Below, piece by piece: positions 25,114 through 32,730 of a stretch of 41,432 nucleotides of DNA. The notes beneath the pieces were generated by a model that saw only the letters and a program-made list of their open reading frames with translations, did no database searches and had not been told where the DNA came from. The first letter of the stretch is position 1; each line of letters starts with the position of its first letter. Source of the DNA: Flavobacteriales bacterium UBA3364 (GTDB lineage: Bacteria > Bacteroidota > Bacteroidia > Flavobacteriales_F > PHOS-HE28); assembly GCA_002360495.1 (NCBI GenBank), contig DEQO01000190.1, positions 1-41,432 of the forward strand, read 5' to 3'. The position numbers were made by a program, and so were the translations under genes.

Positions 25114-25175
25114 AAATGTAGAATGTGGAATGACCGGCACCATGAGGACCGTTGGTCATTTCACATTCTACATTT
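25114..25175 (-). repeat. Long inverted repeat between gldB and gldC
   Basis: Arms of 22 bases at 25114-25135 and 25154-25175 match with one mismatch (a G-T type pair in RNA), around an 18-base loop. The arms are AT-rich (they contain GTAGAATGTGGAATGACC), unlike the surrounding GC-rich DNA, and are built from degenerate GAATGT-like units that continue a little beyond the arms. It may be a dispersed palindromic element, an RNA-stabilising hairpin, or an attenuator separating two motility genes. Confidence 0.7.
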
Positions 25176-25194
25176 TACATTCAACAGTCGATGA

Positions 25195-26214
25195 TCATCT
25201 TGGCTTGTAATGTTGCAGGATCACGCGCGGATCGTCCAGCGCGAAGAGTTGTTCAAAGGTGATCTTCGGGTCGTCCTTCATGTAGGCGGTGACCATCCGG
25301 TAGCCGATCCACTCGCCGATGTGGCCCGGGCTTTCGCGCGGATAGCCGTTGGTAAAGGGCCCATCGTTCATCAGCCGTCCTATGTCCTCGGCGCTTTTGC
25401 TGAAGAGCTGGTCCTTCGCCACGATCTCCTTCCAGACGTTGTACTCATTGGCCTCGCACCAGGCGTACTGCTCCTCGCTGAAGGCGAATTTCTGCGCGGG
25501 TGGTACATCGGGCAGCAAGGCATCGAGCAGTGCAAGCACCTTTCCGGCCTCGACCAGGTTCGTGAGCACATCGGCACCAGCGATGTCCCTGGTATAGTGC
25601 ACCAGAAGCCATCCCTTGATCGCGCTCGGCACCAACATCTCCGGCCGCATGCGGTCCTTCACGTATTGCGGAAAGGCATCGGGGGCCAGATACCCGATCA
25701 CGGGATGGTCCTTGCCGATGAACCATTCCGTGCCTACACCCAGCACGCTGTCCGTGGGGTAGATGCCATAGTTGAAGCCTGAGTTGAAGGTGATCACACG
25801 CGGCACGAGACTGTCCGGGAACAGCACTTTCAACCGTCTGAAAGCCTCCTCGAACTGCAAGCGCTGCGGCTCCAGATCGCCCAGGACGCTGTCCACCGCA
25901 TGTTGGGTGCTGCTCCAATCCGGATCGTTCACGAAGCGACCGAGGACAAGGGTAAGTCGCGGATCCTCCAGCGGTGCGCCTTGGAGGATGTCCTCGATAT
26001 AGATGCGGTAGAATTCGCCATAGTCGGCATACGCTTTCCGGCTGACAGCCTGCATGCTGTCCGGTGATCCGCGGAAGAGGTCGCGGTCGAGCCGGCCGAT
26101 CTCCACATGGAGCTGCACCTCATCGATCGGGATATCGGTGTGACCGGCCTGGGTGCAGCCCGTCACAAGGAGGATCGCCGTGAAAAGCACGGTCTTTGAT
26201 GAGCGAAGGATCAA
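25195..26214 (-). CDS. gldB: Gliding motility lipoprotein GldB
   Basis: A 339-residue lipoprotein essential for gliding in F. johnsoniae. The signal peptide is ILRSSKTVLFTAILLVTGC with lipid-bearing Cys20. Family features are RLDRDLFRG near the N-terminus, ITFNSGFNYGIYPTDSVLGVGTEWFIG, PQYVKDRMRPEMLVP and a C-terminal WIGYRMVTAYM. The start appears to be TTG at 26214, since no ATG lies before the signal peptide; a GTG eight codons later would shorten the n-region. Its promoter region faces the barrel gene start on the other strand. GldB with GldC, engB and nadE nearby fits the known flavobacterial neighbourhood. Confidence 0.92.
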   Translation of the reverse strand: MILRSSKTVLFTAILLVTGCTQAGHTDIPIDEVQLHVEIGRLDRDLFRGSPDSMQAVSRKAYADYGEFYRIYIEDILQGAPLEDPRLTLVLGRFVNDPDWSSTQHAVDSVLGDLEPQRLQFEEAFRRLKVLFPDSLVPRVITFNSGFNYGIYPTDSVLGVGTEWFIGKDHPVIGYLAPDAFPQYVKDRMRPEMLVPSAIKGWLLVHYTRDIAGADVLTNLVEAGKVLALLDALLPDVPPAQKFAFSEEQYAWCEANEYNVWKEIVAKDQLFSKSAEDIGRLMNDGPFTNGYPRESPGHIGEWIGYRMVTAYMKDDPKITFEQLFALDDPRVILQHYKPR

Positions 26215-26219
26215 GACGT

Positions 26220-26227
26220 TACCTTTG
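26220..26227 (+). promoter_or_regulatory. Promoter of the outer-membrane barrel gene
   Basis: TACCTTTG is an exact -7 match 28 bases before the ATG, with TTTG at 26195-26198, 21 bases upstream, as the -33 element. The -33 box lies inside the gldB signal-peptide codons. Confidence 0.65.
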
Positions 26228-26248
26228 GTCGTCCGAAAAAAGAAGCAC

Positions 26249-26256
26249 CAAAACTA
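26249..26256 (-). promoter_or_regulatory. Possible gldB -7 element (TAGTTTTG)
   Basis: On the minus strand an exact TAnnTTTG match lies 34 bases before the gldB start. It abuts the ATG of the divergent barrel gene, so the two promoters overlap. No -33 TTG was seen. Confidence 0.4.
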
Positions 26257-26969
26257 TGAAGAAGGTCCTCCTGATCCTGATCGCTGCCGTAACGGCCGCA
26301 CCCATGGTACATGCACAAGATGACGGCGGTGTCCGGTTCGGCCTGAAAGCCGCCCCCAACATGGCTTGGCTCCGGTCGGATACGAAAGGGCTCGAGAGCG
26401 ACGGGAGCAAGGTGGGCTTCACTTTCGGCCTGGTGACGGAATTCCCGATCGGCGCTGCGGGCAACTACCGCTTTGCCACGGGGCTTTTCCTGAACAACGT
26501 GGGGGGCAAATACACGACCCCCTTCACCTATACTGATGCGAACGCTGCAACAGTAACGAAGGACCTGGCCAGCGATGTGAAACTGCGTTACGTCGAACTC
26601 CCGTTGACGATGAAATTGATGACCAAGGAGATCGGCTACATGCGCTACTATGGCCAGATCGGTTTCGGTGCAGCGTTCAATGTGCGGGCGAAAGCCGACT
26701 TTGAAACGGTGACCGTTGATGCGAACGGTGTTTTCACCGGTTCCAGCACCTTCGAGGATGAGGATGTGAAGGACAGTGTCCAGCCCGTCAAGGGGTCCTT
26801 GATCATGGGGGCGGGTTTCGAGTACACCTTCTCCGGAAGCACCACGTTGCAGGTGGGTGTGAACTACAACAACGGCCTGACGAACATCTTGAAGGATGAA
26901 GAGATCGAAGGCAAGACCGCAAAACTGCTGCAGGACTACCTCGAGTTGAACATTGCCGTATTCTTCTGA
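26256..26969 (+). CDS. Outer-membrane beta-barrel protein, porin-like family
   Basis: A 237-residue protein with a clear signal peptide (MKKVLLILIAAVTAAPMVHAQ) followed by alternating strands typical of the small eight-stranded barrels common in Bacteroidota: GLKAAPNMAWLRSD, FTFGLVTEFPIG, LRYVELPLTMKLMTKEIG, YYGQIGFGAAFNVRAK and the terminal strand LELNIAVFF ending in Phe. The order YVELPL-x-KL-x-GQ resembles PorT-like barrels; PorT itself is part of type IX secretion, but this level of likeness is shared by many unrelated members. The function is unknown. A strong terminator follows. Confidence 0.88.
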   Translation: MKKVLLILIAAVTAAPMVHAQDDGGVRFGLKAAPNMAWLRSDTKGLESDGSKVGFTFGLVTEFPIGAAGNYRFATGLFLNNVGGKYTTPFTYTDANAATVTKDLASDVKLRYVELPLTMKLMTKEIGYMRYYGQIGFGAAFNVRAKADFETVTVDANGVFTGSSTFEDEDVKDSVQPVKGSLIMGAGFEYTFSGSTTLQVGVNYNNGLTNILKDEEIEGKTAKLLQDYLELNIAVFF

Positions 26970-26991
26970 GCGACCTACGAAGCACTTTCCT

Positions 26992-27033
26992 GGAACCCCG
27001 TTCACCTTCCGGTGAACGGGGTTCCTTTCTTTT
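26992..27033 (+). terminator. Rho-independent terminator between the barrel gene and nadE
   Basis: A perfect 15-base-pair stem (26992-27006 with 27011-27025) has a TTCC loop and the tail TTTCTTTT. The nadE ATG follows only six bases after the tail. Confidence 0.93.
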
Positions 27034-27039
27034 GTAGCA

Positions 27040-27837
27040 ATGAAGACGGAACAGGTGATCGACCACATCAGCGGCTGGCTGAAGGACTATTGCACCCGGA
27101 ACAACCAGAAGGGCTTCGTTGTGGGCGTTAGCGGTGGCATCGACAGTGCTGTTACCAGCACGCTCTGCGCGCGTACGGGCCTGCCGACCTTGTGCGTGGA
27201 AATGCCCATCCACCAAGCCACTTCGCAGGTGCAACGTGCACAGGAACACATCGCCTGGTTGCGCAGCGATCACCCGAACGTGGATCTGGAAGTGGTGAAG
27301 CTCACGGATGTCTTCGATCGGTTCGTCGCCGCGCTCCCGGCGCACAAGCACACCACCGGGCAGGAGCTGGCACTCGCGAATACGCGCGCGCGGATCCGGA
27401 TGACCACACTGTACTATTTCGCCGGCTTGCGCAGCGCGCTGGTGGCCGGAACCGGCAACAAGGTGGAGGACTTCGGCGTGGGCTTCTTCACCAAGTACGG
27501 CGATGGCGGTGTAGACCTCTCCCCCATCGCCGACCTTACCAAGACCGAGGTGTATGCGGTGGCGCGCGGGCTTGGCATTGTGGACAGCATCATGAAAGCC
27601 AAGCCGACCGACGGGCTCTGGGGAGATGACCGCAGCGATGAGGACCAGATCGGTGCCAGCTATCCGGAGTTGGAATGGGCCATGGACCTGAGGGCAAAAG
27701 GGAATGATCCGGCCACGCTGGAACTGAGCGATCGCCAGCGCAAGGTGCTCGAAATCTACGATCGGCGCAATGCGGCGAACCGGCACAAGATGGAGCCGAT
27801 CCCGGTATGCATCATTCCCCCGGCACTGCGCGGGTGA
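27040..27837 (+). CDS. nadE: NAD synthetase NadE
   Basis: A 265-residue ammonia-dependent NAD synthetase that makes NAD from deamido-NAD and ATP. It has the PP-loop GVSGGIDSAV (29-38), ALANTRARIRMTTLYYFA, GTGNKVEDFGVGFFTKYGDG, ISDLTKTEV-like SPIADLTKTEVY, and PTDGLWGDDRSDEDQIG. No glutaminase domain is fused, so it depends on free ammonia. The ATG sits six bases after the preceding terminator tail, leaving almost no room for a separate promoter. Confidence 0.96.
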   Translation: MKTEQVIDHISGWLKDYCTRNNQKGFVVGVSGGIDSAVTSTLCARTGLPTLCVEMPIHQATSQVQRAQEHIAWLRSDHPNVDLEVVKLTDVFDRFVAALPAHKHTTGQELALANTRARIRMTTLYYFAGLRSALVAGTGNKVEDFGVGFFTKYGDGGVDLSPIADLTKTEVYAVARGLGIVDSIMKAKPTDGLWGDDRSDEDQIGASYPELEWAMDLRAKGNDPATLELSDRQRKVLEIYDRRNAANRHKMEPIPVCIIPPALRG

Positions 27838-28013
27838 TCAGGCAACGCCATTTCGGCGTCTCCTGTAGCTACGTCGAACTTACACTGTAGTGGTAGTCTG
27901 AGGTTACCGGAAGCTTGCCCGAGGGCGCGTAGCCTTCGGCTACCCGCTGTTGGACCCGTCGCATTGACCACCCAATATTGTCGGCGGTCAAGTCCGGTTA
28001 TTCGCCCAAGTCA

Positions 28014-28021
28014 TACTTTCG
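28014..28021 (+). promoter_or_regulatory. Putative -7 element (TACTTTCG) of the Pro-tailed barrel gene
   Basis: The octamer lies 18 bases before the ATG at 28040 and is identical to the sites before mraZ and the GT39 gene. The other part of this 200-base gap (27838-28013) holds a short GTAGCC/GGCTAC hairpin and nothing else I can identify. Confidence 0.45.
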
Positions 28022-28039
28022 CGTGCACAGAATCACTCC

Positions 28040-28768
28040 ATGCTACATCATCGCTCCTTAGCAGCCTTGCTGCTCCTCGGCACTGCGCAGGCATTGTCCG
28101 CCCAATCGGTGCGGTTGAACGCCTACGGCGGCTACACCTTCGCCGACAAATTCGACTTCGGCGGCTACTCGGGGTATCCCCAGGCCCGCTTCGATGAATC
28201 GGCGCACTTCGGTGGCGGACTGGAGGTTGAGGTGCGACCGATGAAAGCGATCGAGATCTACTACCAACAACAGGGCACCACGGGCCGTTTGCTGGGTGTC
28301 GGCGATGATATCACGACCGATGTGAACATCAGTTACCTGATGCTCGGTGGCCTAGGCTACGCGGGCAACGACAAGGTGAAGGGCTTCGGCGGCCTCATGC
28401 TGGGTGCGGCCTTCTTCAATAGCGACGATGTCAACGCAACCAAATTCGGGATCGGTGGCCGGTTGGGCCTCTTGATGACCCCGAACCAGAAATTCGGCAT
28501 CCGCATCGGTGCACAGGTACTGTCCGCCGTACAAGGGGCCAGTGGTGGCATGTATTTCGGCACCGGCGGCGCTGGTGCAGGCGTCTCCACCTATTCCACG
28601 GTATACCAATTCGGGCTCTTCGGCGGCATCGCCATCAGCCTTGGTGGTGGCAGCCCGGCGGCGCGCAGCAGCTCACCTCCCCCTCCGCCGCCTTCAGGAT
28701 ACACCCCCGGAGCACCTCCTCCAGGCACACCGCCGCCGCCACCACCTCCACCGCCACCCACGAAGTGA
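28040..28768 (+). CDS. Outer-membrane barrel protein with a proline-rich C-terminal tail
   Basis: A 242-residue protein with signal peptide (MLHHRSLAALLLLGTAQALSAQ) and a barrel of about 180 residues: VRLNAYGGYTFADKFDFGG, VEVRPMKAIEIYYQQQG, GGLGYAGNDKVKGFGGLMLG, GLLMTPNQKFGIRIGAQV and YQFGLFGGIAISLGG. The last strand is followed by about 40 residues made mainly of Pro with Ser and Gly (long PPPP runs, ending PPTK). Most small barrels end at the last strand, so the tail is unusual; it could sit at the surface or in the periplasm. No family name is assigned. A terminator follows directly. Confidence 0.85.
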   Translation: MLHHRSLAALLLLGTAQALSAQSVRLNAYGGYTFADKFDFGGYSGYPQARFDESAHFGGGLEVEVRPMKAIEIYYQQQGTTGRLLGVGDDITTDVNISYLMLGGLGYAGNDKVKGFGGLMLGAAFFNSDDVNATKFGIGGRLGLLMTPNQKFGIRIGAQVLSAVQGASGGMYFGTGGAGAGVSTYSTVYQFGLFGGIAISLGGGSPAARSSSPPPPPPSGYTPGAPPPGTPPPPPPPPPPTK

Positions 28769-28788
28769 TCGCGGTACATCGAACCTTG

Positions 28789-28818
28789 AACGGCCCCAAC
28801 TCGGGGCCGTTCGCTTTT
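28789..28818 (+). terminator. Rho-independent terminator after the Pro-tailed barrel gene
   Basis: A stem of nine base pairs (AACGGCCCC with GGGGCCGTT), a five-base loop and the tail CGCTTTT, about 20 bases after the stop codon. Confidence 0.85.
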
Positions 28819-29130
28819 CGGGCCATACAATGAGCGGATGCCTGTAGGCGCAGCCGCCCGAATAATGGCGTAACTGCGAAGTGGTAAGAGCCTGTTCGGG
28901 ATCATCCTTCTTTCGCGACCCGCTGGATCGACGTGCCGCAGAGGTCTCCTCATCGATCCCCTATTTCCTGCCCCACGCGAGCTGCGGATCAGGGATCGAT
29001 CGATACTACGCGCGTTGTACCCGCCACCGGTCACCCCTGAATGACGAAGCCGTGGAGATGCGATACGCACCATCCACGGCAACGCAAAAGACCGGATCGT
29101 GCGCGCGCCTGAAGCGCACGGGACGAACCC
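28819..29130 (+). other. Non-coding gap of about 310 bases
   Basis: After the terminator I see no credible gene, RNA or repeat up to the convergent barrel gene. Two short frames on the plus strand have no coding character. Confidence 0.4.
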
Positions 29131-29724
29131 CTAGTTGGTACTGAAGAGCACGCCTACGTTCAAGCCGATGTACGACTGGCCGCCCATGTCCTTCGAGTCG
29201 AAAGCCGCGTTGTACTTCGCTGAAACGAACAGTGCCGAACCAGCGGACATGTAGTAAGTGACACCCACCTCCGGGACCATGATGAACTGCCAGGGGTCCT
29301 GGGTGATGCGGTACAGGCCGAAATCGGTGACACGGTACGAGTACAAGGCGCCGAGCCCCATGCCAATGAAGGGCCGGAGGTCCTTGCCTTCGCCGAGCAC
29401 GTAGTCGATGTGGGCGGTCATCGGTGTATTCCAGCTGTACCGGTATTGAGTGCCGGTGAGGGAAGCCGTACCACGCGTGTAGGTATCGTAGTCCTTCTGC
29501 TCATAGAAGACCTGGGTGCTGAGATCGACCCCGACCGCGATCTCGCCGTCGATCAGGTGGCGGTAGCCGATGTTGATCCCGCGCCAGCTCGTCTTCTCGA
29601 TGTACGACTGCAGTTCGCCCATGGGGAAGCCCACCTGGTAGTTCACCATCATGAAATCATCCTGTGCCGTAGCGGTGGAACCGGCGAGGGCCAGGAGGCA
29701 AATGGAAAGTAGCTTGGCCTTCAT
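29131..29724 (-). CDS. Small outer-membrane beta-barrel protein
   Basis: A 197-residue protein with signal peptide MKAKLLSICLLALAGSTATAQ. The barrel strands include FMMVNYQVGFPMGELQSYI, WRGINIGYRHLID, GVDLSTQVFYEQ, HIDYVLGEG, RPFIGMGLGALYSYR, FIMVPEVGVTYYM and a final GLNVGVLFSTN. The start is the ATG at 29724; the longer frame runs back into the upstream lipoprotein gene. It begins four bases after the DUF4136-like lipoprotein, so the two are co-transcribed and may form an envelope pair. The function is unknown. Confidence 0.87.
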   Translation of the reverse strand: MKAKLLSICLLALAGSTATAQDDFMMVNYQVGFPMGELQSYIEKTSWRGINIGYRHLIDGEIAVGVDLSTQVFYEQKDYDTYTRGTASLTGTQYRYSWNTPMTAHIDYVLGEGKDLRPFIGMGLGALYSYRVTDFGLYRITQDPWQFIMVPEVGVTYYMSAGSALFVSAKYNAAFDSKDMGGQSYIGLNVGVLFSTN

Positions 29725-29728
29725 GGGA

Positions 29729-30361
29729 TCATTGCTTGAGATAGGGTGATTGCTTGAACGCTTGGTCCACTGCTCTGTCGATCCGCGTGACCAAACCGCT
29801 GGTGCTGCCTTCCAGCAGGCCATTGAACACGGCGATCCATTCCACAGGGATGTTGTCCGTTGCACCGGGCTCGTTGGGGTTCGTCATCTGGATGAACAGT
29901 GAACCTGTGGTGTAGCTGGTGACCGTGGGTGGATAGTAGCCCGGATAATACCAGCCGTAGCCATAATAGGGATAGTACCAGCCCCAGTAATAACCCGGGT
30001 AGTAGACCGTGGTATTGGTAACGACGATAGCCGAAGGCAAGATCACCACATCCGGCGACTCCGTGGCGTCGACCTCTGTCCAGCCATAGCTGTTCATGTT
30101 GTCCCGGATCTTGCCCAGGATCTCGTTGGCATAGACGGGCGATACCATTTCGGGCCGCTCCCCCTCTACCAGATCACCCGAGAGCTTGATCACGCTATCG
30201 GGCAGGGAATAGGTGTTCTTCGCTTTGAAATCTACGGTAGAGGAATAATCGGTGTACACCAGATCATACTCATCGATATACTCCGGCCCTCCAGGGTAGC
30301 AGCCGGAAAGGAGCCCGATGCCGGCCAAGGCCAGTGCCCAGGTGATCTTTCGTTGTTGCAT
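29729..30361 (-). CDS. DUF4136-like lipoprotein with an aromatic-rich segment
   Basis: A 210-residue lipoprotein: signal peptide with lipobox LLSGC (Cys21), then YDLVYTDYSSTVDFKAKNTYSLPDSV, the typical DUF4136 opening in which a tandem-like strand leads to TYSLPD. VYANEILGKIRDNMNSYGW and PDVVILPSA follow. Residues 120-150 are extremely rich in Tyr and Trp (14 Tyr and 3 Trp in 31). The C-terminus has IPVEWIAVFNGLLEG and RIDRAVDQAFKQSPYL. The ATG at 30361 is chosen from the signal peptide; upstream codons are not coding-like. The role is not known. Confidence 0.87.
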   Translation of the reverse strand: MQQRKITWALALAGIGLLSGCYPGGPEYIDEYDLVYTDYSSTVDFKAKNTYSLPDSVIKLSGDLVEGERPEMVSPVYANEILGKIRDNMNSYGWTEVDATESPDVVILPSAIVVTNTTVYYPGYYWGWYYPYYGYGWYYPGYYPPTVTSYTTGSLFIQMTNPNEPGATDNIPVEWIAVFNGLLEGSTSGLVTRIDRAVDQAFKQSPYLKQ

Positions 30362-30382
30362 GGATACGTTGGAATGAGGCGG

Positions 30383-30390
30383 CAAAGATA
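30383..30390 (-). promoter_or_regulatory. Putative -7 element (TATCTTTG) of the lipoprotein-barrel operon
   Basis: An exact TAnnTTTG match on the minus strand, 21 bases before the lipoprotein ATG. A TTTC lies about 22 bases further upstream. Confidence 0.55.
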
Positions 30391-30463
30391 CCACTTGATA
30401 TTCGCGTCTGAGGAAACCGTCAGGAATGCATGAGCCTGCTCCTGATATCTTTCGGCACTCCAC

Positions 30464-31663
30464 GTGAACGTGTCCACCGTCCTTCGCCCTTTACTTGTTG
30501 CCCTCGCTTGTGTTGGCACCGGAAACCTGGCCGCACAGGAACCGGATACCGCCAAGTCCCGCACGCCCGTGCTTGATGCCCTCGCCAGCAACAGTGATTC
30601 CTTGCGCGCGTTGAGTTTCGAGGCGGGCCCCATGAAGTTCGTGCCTTTCGTGGCGCCGAGCTACACGCCCGAAATGCAGTTCCTGCTCACGGCGGGCGGG
30701 CTCATCACCTTCAGTTTCGACCGCAAGGACCGGGAGCTCCTGCGTTCATCCATTCCGTTCTCCGTTGGCAAGAGCACCAATGGATCGCTACAGGTGAGCG
30801 TAAAGGCGAACCTGTACCTCAAGGAGGACAAGTGGCGCATCACGGGCGAGATCTGGCGCAAGGACATGCCCGACAATTACTACGGGGTGGGGTACGGCAG
30901 TGCGCACACCACTTCCAAGAGCGACAGCACCACCCAGTACCATCGCGATTGGCGGCGTGTCTACGCCAAGGTGGTGCATCAGTTCAAGCCGAAGTACTTC
31001 ATCGGCGGCATCTATGATGTGAACCGCACCGAGGCCAGTGAGCTGAACCCTGTGATGGCCGCTGACGCCTACGTGGTCGACGACGGCGCGAACGTTCGCA
31101 ACAAGGGGCTCGGCGTGGTGATGCAGTACGATAGCCGGGATGTGCCGGTGAACGCTTATTCCGGCGTGCTGTTGGATGCGAGCGTCACCAATTACGGCAC
31201 CCACTTCGGTGGCGACTTCGATTTCTGGGTGGTGGACCTGGACTACCGGCAGTATGCTTCCGTGGGCCACCGGCACACCGTGGCTTGGGAGGTGCGCAGC
31301 CGCAACTGCCGTGGCGATGTGCCGTGGACGGACCTTTCGCAGATCGGCACACCGTGGGACCTGCGCGGCTACACCTGGGGCCAATACCGCGATGAGCTCA
31401 TGGTCTACACCATGGGCGAGTACAGGCACATGTTCAACCGCCGCACGCCCAACAAACGCGGCAGCCTCGAGAGCAAGTGGGGCTTCGCCACTTGGCTGGG
31501 TTTCGGTGCGGTGGCCCCCGACCTGGCCTCGATCCCTGCGGCGCTGCCCAATGCGGGCGTGGGCCTGCGGTTCGAGACCGAAAAGCGGAGCAACGTGCGT
31601 ATCGACTACGGCATAGGCTCCAAGAGCAGTGCGTTCTACGTCACATTCTACGAGGCGTTCTAA
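30464..31663 (+). CDS. BamA/Omp85-type barrel protein without POTRA domains
   Basis: A 399-residue outer-membrane protein. The signal peptide (NVSTVLRPLLVALACVGTGNLAAQ) is followed by about 40 residues of linker and then a barrel with the features of the bacterial surface antigen family: FVPFVAPSYTPEMQFLLTAGGLITF, NYYGVGYG, YFIGGIYDVNRTEA, KGLGVVMQYDSRDVPVNAYSG, LRGYTWGQYRDELM and the lid-lock-like GVGLRFETEKRSNVRIDYGIG, ending in YEAF. No room exists for POTRA repeats, so it is not the assembly protein BamA. The start is GTG at 30464; no ATG is in frame nearby. Substrates are unknown. Confidence 0.83.
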   Translation: MNVSTVLRPLLVALACVGTGNLAAQEPDTAKSRTPVLDALASNSDSLRALSFEAGPMKFVPFVAPSYTPEMQFLLTAGGLITFSFDRKDRELLRSSIPFSVGKSTNGSLQVSVKANLYLKEDKWRITGEIWRKDMPDNYYGVGYGSAHTTSKSDSTTQYHRDWRRVYAKVVHQFKPKYFIGGIYDVNRTEASELNPVMAADAYVVDDGANVRNKGLGVVMQYDSRDVPVNAYSGVLLDASVTNYGTHFGGDFDFWVVDLDYRQYASVGHRHTVAWEVRSRNCRGDVPWTDLSQIGTPWDLRGYTWGQYRDELMVYTMGEYRHMFNRRTPNKRGSLESKWGFATWLGFGAVAPDLASIPAALPNAGVGLRFETEKRSNVRIDYGIGSKSSAFYVTFYEAF

Positions 31664-31715
31664 GCCGCCCCATGCGAAGCTGATCCTCCAAGGTGCCACG
31701 ATCCGTGATCCCTGC

Positions 31716-31723
31716 TACTTTTG
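31716..31723 (+). promoter_or_regulatory. Putative -7 element (TACTTTTG) of the gene at 31736
   Basis: An exact TAnnTTTG match 12 bases before the ATG. No -33 TTG is visible. Confidence 0.5.
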
Positions 31724-31735
31724 CCGCCCCAATAC

Positions 31736-32203
31736 ATGCACATGCGCACATTCGCTACAACCCTAGCCCTGTCGTTGGTCATGGCCGCTTCGGCCCAGAA
31801 CTACAGCGACCTCGTCGAACTCGTCCGCTCGGACCTCCGCACCGAGAAGCAGGCCATCGTCCTGTCCAGCCTCCAGCTCACCGAGCCGCAGAGCGCCCTC
31901 TTCATGCCCATCTACGATGAGTACAACACGGCCATGAAGAGCCACTGGGACAAGAAGATCCAACTGATCAAGGACTATGGCGCCAAGTACCAGACTATGA
32001 ACGATGAGACCGCAGCCTCGCTCATGGGCCGCATGAACAAACTGGAGGCCGAAGGTGCCAAGATCCGCACCACCTACACCAAGAAGGTGGCCAAAGTGCT
32101 GCCGACCACCATCGCTGCACGCTGGAACCAGGTGGAGCGTCGCATCGCGATGCTCATCGATCTTCAGATCGCGGATGAAGTGCCGTTGATGCCGACGAAG
32201 TAA
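31736..32203 (+). CDS. Secreted helical protein of unknown function
   Basis: A 155-residue exported protein. The signal peptide (MRTFATTLALSLVMAASAQ) precedes a helix-rich domain: VELVRSDLRTEKQAIV, LQLTEPQSALFMPIYDEYNTAMKSHWDKKIQLIKDY, LMGRMNKLEAEGAKIRTTY and RWNQVERRIAMLIDLQIADEV. The segment LxLTxxQ followed by long charged helices recalls the periplasmic Spy/CpxP-like chaperone fold, but I do not recognise a family by sequence. Two ATGs lie two codons apart (31736 and 31742). A terminator follows, so it is probably a single-gene unit. Confidence 0.8.
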   Translation: MHMRTFATTLALSLVMAASAQNYSDLVELVRSDLRTEKQAIVLSSLQLTEPQSALFMPIYDEYNTAMKSHWDKKIQLIKDYGAKYQTMNDETAASLMGRMNKLEAEGAKIRTTYTKKVAKVLPTTIAARWNQVERRIAMLIDLQIADEVPLMPTK

Positions 32204-32221
32204 GAACTACGCGAATTGGAA

Positions 32222-32255
32222 GGGGCTGGATCCGATGAGGGTCCGGCCCCTTTTT
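32222..32255 (+). terminator. Rho-independent terminator
   Basis: A 12-base-pair stem (32222-32233 with 32239-32250) with two G-U pairs in RNA, loop GATGA, followed by TTTTT. Confidence 0.88.
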
Positions 32256-32298
32256 CGTTCCAGGGCTTTTGTGGAAATGTCCGTGATAGGGAAATGGA

Positions 32299-32730
32299 TC
32301 AGCGACCGAAAACGTAGCGGGCATTGAACCCGAAGCCACCAGCGTAGAGATCGGTGTCCTCGATGATCCAGAACGTGGGGCGCCAATCTGCGCTCAAGGA
32401 GATGGGCACGTTGTTGAAGTGGTAGTCCAGGCCAAGCTCACCACTGAAGCCCAGAAAGAAGGGATCGTCGATGTACATGGATGGACCGGCCCCTACGTAC
32501 CAGTTCACACCATCGCCCAGCGGTTTGTACAGGAAGTCGTATAGGCCCTCGATGCCAACGCCTTTGCCGAACGAGAGGTCGGCATGGACGCGGCTGAACT
32601 CACCCACCTGGAACAATCCGTCCACGGCTACGGCATTACCGAGGACATCGCCGAAGCGTATCCCGAGTTCCTGGGCCATGGTGAGTTTTCCTAGAACGAG
32701 GAAGGGGATCAGGAACAGGAGCTTTCGCAT
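32299..32730 (-). CDS. Small outer-membrane beta-barrel protein
   Basis: A 143-residue protein read from the ATG at 32730, with signal peptide MRKLLFLIPFLVLGKLTMAQ. Strands suggest a small eight-stranded barrel: LGIRFGDVLGNAVAVDGLF, RVHADLSFGKGVGIEGLYDFL, NWYVGAGPSMYI, LGFSGELGLDYHFNNVPISLSADWRPTF and the final GGFGFNARYVFGR. The wording GxAVDGLF is seen in several flavobacterial barrels of unknown role. The longer frame upstream adds 40 residues without coding character. Confidence 0.8.
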   Translation of the reverse strand: MRKLLFLIPFLVLGKLTMAQELGIRFGDVLGNAVAVDGLFQVGEFSRVHADLSFGKGVGIEGLYDFLYKPLGDGVNWYVGAGPSMYIDDPFFLGFSGELGLDYHFNNVPISLSADWRPTFWIIEDTDLYAGGFGFNARYVFGR

